A stretch of 7,970 bases of DNA from JACZWL01 sp046756445 (GTDB lineage Bacteria; Pseudomonadota; Gammaproteobacteria; Steroidobacterales; Woeseiaceae): assembly GCA_046756445.1 (NCBI GenBank), contig JBHHWI010000124.1, forward strand, positions 1-7,970. Direction: 5' to 3'. The notes below the pieces were generated by a model, which did not search any database, was not told the origin of the DNA, and saw only the letters and a list, made by a program, of their open reading frames with translations. This document shows positions 1-6,001 of the stretch, piece by piece (position 1 is the stretch's first letter; every line of letters starts with the position of its first letter). A program made the position numbers and the translations under genes.

Positions 1-693
1 CTAGTCATGTGTATAGGTGGCGCCCTCGAGGATGCTCTCTACATCGTCGTAGTGTTCCGGCCGGGCCCTGTACAGGCGGAAGATCTCTGCGTGTTCGCCG
101 CCGTAAAGTTCCTCATCGTCGGCGTGTCGCCGTATGACTCTCTCGGCCTGGCGCCGGGTCTCTATCTCGTCGTACACGTCGAAGAAGTCCGAATCACTGT
201 CGACCATTTTGAGGTGAATTTGACCGGGCCCTGGTGAATCCACGCGGAACACGAACCAGAATTCCGGCTCGAAACCGCGTTCCTCGTCGAATATGCCCTG
301 GTACTCCCAGGTCATGAAACGCGCGCCACCGAGCCTGGTCAGCCAGACTTTGTAGGTACCGACCGCGCGGTCGGTGGATTCCTGTTGCTGCACGAGCTCA
401 AGAATCTTTTCGGCACTATCGTGTTCGCCAATCGCGGCATCGTCCGCATCGTCCCATTCGATCGTGAACCACGATGCATGCCAGGTTCGCTTGTCGTACG
501 GATCCAGGATCATTGCGACAGCACCTTCCTCGGCGAAACCCAGCCAGACGCCGGTCAGTTCGGGATCGATCCTGCTGCGTTCGGGATTACCGACCGGCAC
601 GGGCATGCAGGCGAGCACGCCGAGCAGTGCGGGGGCGATGATCACGGCCAGAACCAGTCCCGTCAGCGAACGAACTTTCGGCGCCATCGTCAT
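1..693 (-). CDS. Predicted outer-membrane or periplasmic lipoprotein of unknown function
   Basis: I do not recognise the family. From the start chosen here the product is 230 residues. It has a short basic n-region (K, R), a hydrophobic stretch (LVLAVIIAPALLG) and a lipobox-like GVLAC with the cysteine at about residue 29, so it is probably cleaved by signal peptidase II. The mature part is acidic and rich in aromatic residues. It begins with PELTGVWLG, which resembles the opening strand of small beta-barrel or lipocalin-like folds, though that is only an impression. It ends in a charged, probably helical segment (ETRRQAERVIRR). The stop is TAG at the very edge of the window. The frame continues upstream to a GTG at 729, but the signal peptide fits ATG at 693 or 687, and a TACAAT hexamer at 721-726 would place a promoter inside the longer form. 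No clear Shine-Dalgarno sequence separates the two ATGs. The gene is divergent from the peptidase gene. Confidence 0.75.
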   Translation of the reverse strand: MTMAPKVRSLTGLVLAVIIAPALLGVLACMPVPVGNPERSRIDPELTGVWLGFAEEGAVAMILDPYDKRTWHASWFTIEWDDADDAAIGEHDSAEKILELVQQQESTDRAVGTYKVWLTRLGGARFMTWEYQGIFDEERGFEPEFWFVFRVDSPGPGQIHLKMVDSDSDFFDVYDEIETRRQAERVIRRHADDEELYGGEHAEIFRLYRARPEHYDDVESILEGATYTHD

Positions 694-701
694 ACCAATG
701 A

Positions 702-730
702 TTAACTGACCCCAGCCGGCATTGTACACT
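702..730 (+). promoter_or_regulatory. Candidate sigma70-type promoter for the peptidase-DUF4153 operon
   Basis: TTAACT at 702-707 (4 of 6 matches to TTGACA) and TACACT at 725-730 (4 of 6 to TATAAT) are separated by exactly 17 bases. This predicts transcription from about 737 and a leader of roughly 35 bases before the peptidase start. On the opposite strand TACAAT (721-726) is a 5 of 6 match to a -10 box for the lipoprotein gene, but I see no good -35 with it. Two promoters may therefore overlap here. This is a reading by eye from a short gap. Confidence 0.35.
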
Positions 731-740
731 CGCTGTGCAA
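722..740. promoter_or_regulatory. Imperfect inverted repeat in the divergent promoter region
   Basis: TTGTACA (722-728) and TGTGCAA (734-740) form arms matching at 6 of 7 positions around the 5-base spacer CTCGC. The repeat overlaps both candidate -10 boxes, so a bound protein could affect both directions. With arms this short, chance is a real possibility. Confidence 0.2.
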
Positions 741-760
741 CGACAGTATCGCCGCTTTAC

Positions 761-769
761 GGAGAAAGG
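761..769 (+). promoter_or_regulatory. Ribosome binding site of the M1 peptidase
   Basis: GGAGAAAGG lies just upstream of ATG 772. The GGAG core (761-764) is 7 bases from the start codon, a normal spacing. It supports this start together with the signal peptide that follows directly. Confidence 0.7.
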
Positions 770-771
770 TA

Positions 772-3282
772 ATGAGACGATCGAAATTCGTGATTCTCCT
801 CGGTCTGCTCGCCTGTCCGGCGTTTGCAGCGCCAATCCCCGGCCATCGGCTGCCGGTGGGCATGGAGCAGGCGGTCCGTGAACGCCAGGTCGATATCAAG
901 CGGCTCACTGCGGATCTGGCGATCGATATGAAACGGCAGACAGTCAACGGTTCGATAACGGTAATGTTCACGCCGCTCAGGGCCGGGCTGGACACTCTTA
1001 TACTCGATGCCGCGGATATCGATATCGATGAGGTCGAATATATCGGGCTGGAATCAGCGAGCGGGCTGGATTTCTCCATCGGGGACCGGATTGTGCAAAT
1101 CGCCATGCCTGCGCAAATCCATCCCGGCGCCGATGTTGCCGTTCGAATCAGCTACCGCGCCAGGCCCGATACGGGACTGTATTTTTTTGCAGAGTCGAGG
1201 AGCAGGACGGCGGAAGCGTGGAACTATGGGGAGGGCGGCCGGCACTACAACTGGCTGCCTTTATACAACGACACCAACGACCGGTTTGCGGTGGATTTTC
1301 GCGTAACGGTCGATGCGCCCTACGTTGTGCTGGGAAACGGTCTGTTACGGGAGACCACGATAAATCGCGGCGGCAGCCGGACGTTTCACTGGCTGCAGGA
1401 GGAGCCGATCCCGAACTATCTGCTGGCGTTGAATGTGGGTGAGTTCGTCGAAGTGCCGCTCGCGGACGCCGAGGTGGGGCAGCGCAGGATCCCGCTCAGC
1501 GTCTGGACGCATGCCGGTGACGAGGAATCGGCGGCCCACAGTTTCAAAACGACGCCCGGTATGGTCGAGTATTTCTCGGAGCTGCTGGGCTACGACTATG
1601 CCTGGCCCAAGTACGACCAGGTAACGCTCAGGAACTTCTCGGGCGCCATGGAAACGACCACGATGGTCGGCTTTGCCGAAGCTTCCCTGCATCGCGAAGG
1701 CGAAATGGCCGACGACGGACCGGCGTTGGACAAGCCCTTCCCTACCTGGACGACAGAAGACACCATTGCACACGAGCTGGCGCACCACTGGTTCGGGGAC
1801 CTGGTCACCTGCCGTTCGCTCGGCTCTCTCTGGTTGAACGAGTCGTTCGCGACCTACATGCACACGGTATGGAACGGCCACGCCCAGGGCGAGGATGACC
1901 TGACCTACCAACGCTGGAGATATCTGCAGCGATACCTCGCTTATATAAAGAGTACCGGCGAGGTCCGGCCGCTGGAGTATTTCAACTACGATTCGTCCGA
2001 CGACATGTACACGTCGGCAATCACGTATCTGAAAGGTTCGCTCGTACTGCATCTGCTTCGCCACGTGTTGGGTGGCCGGGACTTCTATCGTGGCATCAAG
2101 AGCTACCTGCATACGCATGCTTTTTCCGAGGTCGATTCATTCGATTTCCAGCGATCGATGGAAAAAGTATCGGGCGGCAATCTGAAGTGGTTTTTCGAGG
2201 ACTGGATACGCGGCGGCGGAGGCTACCCGGCATTGGCCGTGTCTCATCTGTGGGTGCCGGAGCGCAGCGAACTGGATCTGACCATAGAGCAGGTACAGGC
2301 AGTGCAACCCTTCGAGGACTACTTCGACGTACCCATCGACGTGGAAATCGTCACCGCCAGCGCCTCGCGCGTGCATACCGTGCGCCTGAATGAAAGTGAG
2401 CTGACCGTGGCGTTGCCTGCCGACAGTGAGCCGCTGATGGTCGTGGTAGACAAGGGCAACTGGCTCATCGCGGACATCCACCAGGAGCAATCGGCGGACC
2501 AGGCCATCTACCAGCTTGAACACGGTGATCTTGCCGCGGCACTCAGGGCGGCGCGCCAGCTTGCCGAGGACTATCCCCGGGACCCGGCAGCCGTCGTCGC
2601 GCTGGCCGGCGTGCTGAGGGACGGCGATGCCTACTGGGGCCTCAGGCAGGAGGCGGCAATCGATCTCGGCAGCGCGGGCGGGGCGGCGGCGGTTGCCGCG
2701 TTGCTCGCCGCGATTGACGATCCGGACAACAGGATCCGGCGTGCCGCCGCCATTGGGCTGGGACGCGCGGGGGGCGAGGAAAGCGCGAAGGCGCTGGAGA
2801 AAGCCGTTACGTCCGATTCAGCCGCGGAAGTCATCGGCGCGGCGCTGATCGCGCTCGGCAAGATGCGTGCGGCAAACGCGAAGGACGTCCTGATGACTCA
2901 GATAGACAGGGAATCGCGATATTACGACGCCATACGACACAGCGCGATCACGGGTCTTGCGGAACTCGAAGATCCGACACTGGCGCCGGTGTTTGCGCGT
3001 TACGTGGATAGCACCTTCAACCCCGACGTGCGCGAGGCGGCGATAGAAGGCTGGGTGCGAGCCGCGCCGCAGGATCCGTCGTTACAGCGCGCTCTGAGAG
3101 AGCTCGCCAATGATCCCGATCCGGAGATTCGCGCAACCGCGCTGGAGAGTATGGGAGAGCTGCATCACGCAGACGATCTCGAATTCCTCGGCGACTATGC
3201 GGCAACCGCCGTCGACCCCAATCTGCAGAAGAAAGCACGCGACGCTGCAGAGACAATTGCCGCTTTTGTTTTGGCGGAGTAA
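772..3282 (+). CDS. Exported M1-family zinc aminopeptidase with C-terminal HEAT repeats
   Basis: This is a gluzincin metallopeptidase that should remove N-terminal residues from peptides in the periplasm or at the cell surface. The zinc site is complete: H334-E335-L-A-H338 and E357 within NESFATYM, the M1 HEXXH-X18-E pattern. The substrate-binding motif is GAMET at 291-295, a variant of GAMEN. Y419 in the YLKG context matches the transition-state tyrosine. Residues about 1-19 form a signal peptide (RRSK, then FVILLGLL) with a likely cut at AFA/AP. LLAC at 12-15 could instead act as a lipobox, though the following proline makes that less likely. The N-terminal beta domain covers about 25-220, and catalytic plus linker regions run to about 570. 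From about 575 to the end there are helical repeats with a 30-34 residue period (LRQEAAIDLG, IRRAAAIGLG, IRHSAITGLA, VREAAIEGW, IRATALESMG), typical of HEAT repeats. At 836 residues it is similar in length to PepN, but cytosolic PepN lacks a signal peptide. I infer that it heads an operon with the next gene. Its natural substrate is unknown. Confidence 0.93.
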   Translation: MRRSKFVILLGLLACPAFAAPIPGHRLPVGMEQAVRERQVDIKRLTADLAIDMKRQTVNGSITVMFTPLRAGLDTLILDAADIDIDEVEYIGLESASGLDFSIGDRIVQIAMPAQIHPGADVAVRISYRARPDTGLYFFAESRSRTAEAWNYGEGGRHYNWLPLYNDTNDRFAVDFRVTVDAPYVVLGNGLLRETTINRGGSRTFHWLQEEPIPNYLLALNVGEFVEVPLADAEVGQRRIPLSVWTHAGDEESAAHSFKTTPGMVEYFSELLGYDYAWPKYDQVTLRNFSGAMETTTMVGFAEASLHREGEMADDGPALDKPFPTWTTEDTIAHELAHHWFGDLVTCRSLGSLWLNESFATYMHTVWNGHAQGEDDLTYQRWRYLQRYLAYIKSTGEVRPLEYFNYDSSDDMYTSAITYLKGSLVLHLLRHVLGGRDFYRGIKSYLHTHAFSEVDSFDFQRSMEKVSGGNLKWFFEDWIRGGGGYPALAVSHLWVPERSELDLTIEQVQAVQPFEDYFDVPIDVEIVTASASRVHTVRLNESELTVALPADSEPLMVVVDKGNWLIADIHQEQSADQAIYQLEHGDLAAALRAARQLAEDYPRDPAAVVALAGVLRDGDAYWGLRQEAAIDLGSAGGAAAVAALLAAIDDPDNRIRRAAAIGLGRAGGEESAKALEKAVTSDSAAEVIGAALIALGKMRAANAKDVLMTQIDRESRYYDAIRHSAITGLAELEDPTLAPVFARYVDSTFNPDVREAAIEGWVRAAPQDPSLQRALRELANDPDPEIRATALESMGELHHADDLEFLGDYAATAVDPNLQKKARDAAETIAAFVLAE

Positions 3283-3293
3283 CCAAGCGTGAT

Positions 3294-3298
3294 GGAGG
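3294..3298 (+). promoter_or_regulatory. Strong Shine-Dalgarno that fixes the DUF4153 start
   Basis: GGAGG ends 8 bases before ATG 3307. The frame is also open from GTG 3289 and ATG 3292, but the GGAGG would then lie inside the coding region and those starts would have no comparable site. Start 3307 is therefore preferred. Confidence 0.75.
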
Positions 3299-3306
3299 AA
3301 TCCGGA

Positions 3307-5016
3307 ATGAATGATTCGTCATCGTTACCCAGGACATCGATGCTGGTCATCGCGGTCGTGCAGGGCCTTTTGCTGTTTGCCCTTTATCGTGCATTCGAGA
3401 CAGATTCCTGGCCGAGCGAGTCGCCGCTGTGGTCGTATCCGTTGTGGACCCTGGCCGCGACAGTGCCGTTGCTGTTGCTGTTGTCGATCGAACGCAGCAA
3501 CGTCGGCAGCGTTGTCAAACAGGTCGCCGCGCTCGGCGCTGTGCTGGCGCTCCTGGCGGTCTATACGGGCTGGCAGGCGGAGCCGTTCGACGAGTTCCCG
3601 GTGTTCAGCCTGTCATTCGCTTTTTCCGCCAGCATCAGCCTGGCCTGCTTCAAGGCGCTGATGTATCTGCAGCAGCGGGCGAACCGTGTGCCGCTGACCT
3701 ATCAGGTCCTGTTTACCAACTCCTGGCGAAACTTCCTGGTCACGGCGCTATCGGCGATTTTCGTGGGCATTTTCTGGCTGATCCTGATGCTCTGGGGTCA
3801 GTTGTTCAAGGTCATCGAAATCGATTTCTTTTACGAGCTGTTCACCGAGGACTGGTTCATCTTCCCGGTGCTCGGCTTTGCGCTCGGCCTGGGGATGACC
3901 ATCTTTCGTAACCTGACCCGGGTCATAGACAACATCACCAAGCTGCTGCACTGGCTGATCAAGCTTCTGCTGCCGCTGGTCGTGTCGGTCGCCGTGATCT
4001 TTCTTGCCACGCTGCCGTTCGTCGGGCTGGAGGTTCTCTGGTCTACCGGCAACGGCACGGCCTTGTTGCTGTGGTTGCTGGCAATCATCCTGTTCTTTAC
4101 CAACGCCGTCTACCAGGACGGCCGCGAGACGAACCCGTACCCGGCGATCATTCATCGACTGATCTTCATCGGCCTCTGCGTCATGCCGGTCATCTCGGCA
4201 CTGAGTCTTTACGGGCTGATGCTGCGGGTGAATCAGTACGGCCTGTCGATCGAACGTTGCTGGGCGCTGGTCGTCTGGCTGGTGCTCTCGCTGTTCGCAG
4301 TCGGTTACGTGGTCGGCATCGTCAGGCGGCGCACGGAGTGGACGAGTGACCTGGCGCGGGTGAATACGGCGATGGGCCTCGTCGTGCTGGTCATCATGCT
4401 GATGGCGAACAGCCCGCTGCTGGATTTCCGCAAGATCTCTCTGGCGAGCCAGTTGGGCCGGATCGAATCCGGCGAGATCGGGCTCAGGGAGTTCGATTTC
4501 TGGTATGCGAAGAATCACCTGGCACGACCCGGCTACCTGGCGATGGAGAAGATGAAGCAGGAAATTGGTGATTCGGATCCCGAGCTTCTCGAAATGATAA
4601 ACAGCCCGGTGCGAAGAATGGCTGCAGTAGATATACGCAGCGCACATAAAATGTGGCAGACAATGCAGTATCGGCCTGAGCCGTTCGACGTTCCGGAGAG
4701 CCTGAAGAACGTTATCAATAACAACTACATTTCGAGGAATCCGGGTGAGCCCCTGATGTTCCGGCTTGACCTCGATGGCGACGGTCAGAACGAGTATCTG
4801 CTGTTCCTGTTACACGAACACGGAATCGGGCACTCACAGTTTTATTACATGAGCAAGAAAGGCTGGCAGGCCGGCGGTCTCCAACATGTCGGATGGGCCT
4901 ACGGTGGCGATGCTGCAAAAGAAATGATCAGGGAGGGTGAGATCGAAATCGTCGATCCTCGTTTCAGGCATGTGGATATCGGCGGCCTGGTGGTCAAGCC
5001 GTTCGCCAATGACTAG
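3307..5016 (+). CDS. DUF4153-family polytopic inner-membrane protein with soluble C-terminal domain
   Basis: The function is unknown. The hydrophobic pattern and segments such as FTNSWRNFLVTALSAIF followed by a WGQLF loop recall DUF4153 membrane proteins of gammaproteobacteria. From ATG 3307 it has 569 residues. I count about eleven membrane segments: roughly 11-30, 46-61, 72-89, 97-121, 143-167, 183-200, 220-245, 251-269, 286-309, 321-342 and 356-373. A soluble tail of about 195 residues follows. It contains D488-L-D490-G-D492-G-Q-N-E496, a DxDxDGxxE loop like the calcium-binding loops of EF-hand-like and FG-GAP proteins, and a histidine cluster H503-E-H505-x3-H509. Which side of the membrane the tail faces is uncertain; an odd helix count with a cytoplasmic N-terminus would put it in the periplasm. 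The gene starts 24 bases after the peptidase stop with no terminator between, so co-transcription is likely. Its stop overlaps that of the convergent transporter gene. Confidence 0.8.
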   Translation: MNDSSSLPRTSMLVIAVVQGLLLFALYRAFETDSWPSESPLWSYPLWTLAATVPLLLLLSIERSNVGSVVKQVAALGAVLALLAVYTGWQAEPFDEFPVFSLSFAFSASISLACFKALMYLQQRANRVPLTYQVLFTNSWRNFLVTALSAIFVGIFWLILMLWGQLFKVIEIDFFYELFTEDWFIFPVLGFALGLGMTIFRNLTRVIDNITKLLHWLIKLLLPLVVSVAVIFLATLPFVGLEVLWSTGNGTALLLWLLAIILFFTNAVYQDGRETNPYPAIIHRLIFIGLCVMPVISALSLYGLMLRVNQYGLSIERCWALVVWLVLSLFAVGYVVGIVRRRTEWTSDLARVNTAMGLVVLVIMLMANSPLLDFRKISLASQLGRIESGEIGLREFDFWYAKNHLARPGYLAMEKMKQEIGDSDPELLEMINSPVRRMAAVDIRSAHKMWQTMQYRPEPFDVPESLKNVINNNYISRNPGEPLMFRLDLDGDGQNEYLLFLLHEHGIGHSQFYYMSKKGWQAGGLQHVGWAYGGDAAKEMIREGEIEIVDPRFRHVDIGGLVVKPFAND

Positions 5017-5885
5017 CGTCGGCCCGGGCCAATCAATCCTGTGGCAAGCGCGGTGCCGGTAAGGATGACGACGCTGCCGGTGACCATCTCGGGGGTCAGG
5101 GTTTCGTCTATCAGAAGCACTCCCCAGACGACCGCAAACACCGGCACCAGGAAGGTCACGGTTATCGCTTTCGTCGGGCCGACGTGGGCGATCAGCCGGA
5201 AGTAGAGCAGATAGGCGATGCCGGTGCTGGCAATGCCCATCAGCATGACGGAACTCCAGGCCTGCAACGAGACCGCTCTTTCAGGCCACATCAATAATGC
5301 CAGCGGCAACAGGACCACGGCAGCGCCGAGCTGACTGCCGGCGGCCACGACGCGTGGCGCCTTATGCGCCAGGTTCTTCCTCGTGTAATTGGCTGCCAGT
5401 CCGTAAAAGGCCGACGCCAGTATCGCCGCGGCCACGGCGATGCCGGCATCGTCGAGCTGCAGGCTGACCTTGTCCCGTACCAGCACCACCACACCGACAA
5501 AGCCGATCGCGAGCCCGGCCACCTGGCCCCGGCTCAGAAGTTCGCTTAGCCACATCCAGGCGAAAAGGCCGGCAAAAAGCGGCGAACTTGCATTGACGAT
5601 GGCGGCGAATCCGCCGCTCAAATAAAGAGTGGAATACGACAGGAGGCAGAAGGGTATGGCCGAATTCAGCGCGCCGACCGCGACTATCGGCTTCCAGTCC
5701 GCCTTGAACTCTGCCATGCCTGTTCCTGCGAGCAGTATCGGCGACAGAAAAACTGCGGCAATCGCTACCCGCAGCTCGACCAGAGCGATCGGTCCAAACT
5801 CGGGTGTTGCGACCCTCATGAACAGGAACGAGGCTCCCCAGAGAGCGGCGAGCACGGTAAGTTCGGTGACGTCTCTTGGCTTCAT
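5013..5885 (-). CDS. EamA/DMT-superfamily transporter (RhaT/YdcZ-like permease)
   Basis: This is a small inner-membrane permease of the drug/metabolite transporter superfamily, which exports or imports small metabolites. From ATG 5885 it has 290 residues, the usual length for the ten-helix form. It is built from two EamA halves, about 5-138 and 150-285. Typical features are the first helix LAALWGASFLFMRV, the YLSGGFAAIVNASSPLFAGL segment ending in a WLSE turn, and the second-half TGIAYLLYFRLI followed by VGPTKAITVTFLVPVFAVVWG and the acidic IDETL. The frame is open up to 5981, but the extra 32 residues are not DMT-like and would run through the upstream regulatory region, so I chose MKPRD. 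No good Shine-Dalgarno is visible. The substrate cannot be inferred. The gene is divergent from the SDR operon and ends tail to tail with the DUF4153 gene. Confidence 0.9.
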   Translation of the reverse strand: MKPRDVTELTVLAALWGASFLFMRVATPEFGPIALVELRVAIAAVFLSPILLAGTGMAEFKADWKPIVAVGALNSAIPFCLLSYSTLYLSGGFAAIVNASSPLFAGLFAWMWLSELLSRGQVAGLAIGFVGVVVLVRDKVSLQLDDAGIAVAAAILASAFYGLAANYTRKNLAHKAPRVVAAGSQLGAAVVLLPLALLMWPERAVSLQAWSSVMLMGIASTGIAYLLYFRLIAHVGPTKAITVTFLVPVFAVVWGVLLIDETLTPEMVTGSVVILTGTALATGLIGPGRR

Positions 5886-5910
5886 TGGTCGGCCGATCGT
5901 TGACGACGGT

Positions 5911-5938
5911 ATAGTATGCGGGTGCCTGTCCGGCGCAA
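5911..5938 (-). promoter_or_regulatory. Candidate promoter for the EamA transporter
   Basis: Read on the minus strand, TTGCGC (5938-5933) and TACTAT (5916-5911) are separated by 16 bases. This would start transcription near 5904 with a leader of about 20 bases. The hexamers match consensus only partly. It is compatible with translation from 5885 and not with the longer frame from 5981. Confidence 0.25.
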
Positions 5939-5945
5939 CAAAGGA

Positions 5946-5973
5946 ATAAGAACAATAGTGTCTTATAGAGACA
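5946..5973. promoter_or_regulatory. Two overlapping inverted repeats, candidate operator of the SDR operon
   Basis: ATAAGA (5946-5951) and TCTTAT (5961-5966) are perfect 6-base arms with a 9-base spacer. TGTCT (5959-5963) and AGACA (5969-5973) are perfect 5-base arms with a 5-base spacer. The second overlaps TATAGA (5964-5969), the best -10-like hexamer ahead of the SDR gene, for which I see no -35 partner. This short patch is clearly AT-richer than the flanking genes. Regulator binding (for example a TetR- or MarR-type protein) is possible, but no regulator gene lies in the window. Confidence 0.35.
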
Positions 5974-5989
5974 TTCAGCAAAGAATTCA

Positions 5990-5995
5990 GGGGAG
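5990..5995 (+). promoter_or_regulatory. Ribosome binding site of the SDR gene
   Basis: GGGGAG ends 6 bases before ATG 6002. It is the only strong site here and supports that start, which leads straight into the Rossmann-fold strand of the SDR. Confidence 0.7.
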
Positions 5996-6001
5996 CAGTT
6001 A

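Noticed and set aside
1015..1030. Short tandem repeat GATATCGATATCGATG
   Set aside because: It simply encodes Asp-Ile-Asp-Ile-Asp within the N-terminal domain of the peptidase and has too few units to be a repeat element.
1345..2118. A 257-codon minus-strand frame opposite the peptidase catalytic domain
   Set aside because: It lies opposite the conserved zinc-site region of the M1 peptidase, and its low-complexity Arg/Val-rich product looks like a shadow.
3748..4647. A 299-codon minus-strand frame opposite the DUF4153 gene
   Set aside because: The product is an implausible string rich in Gln, His, Arg and Asp, the mirror of a hydrophobic membrane protein. It has no family resemblance.
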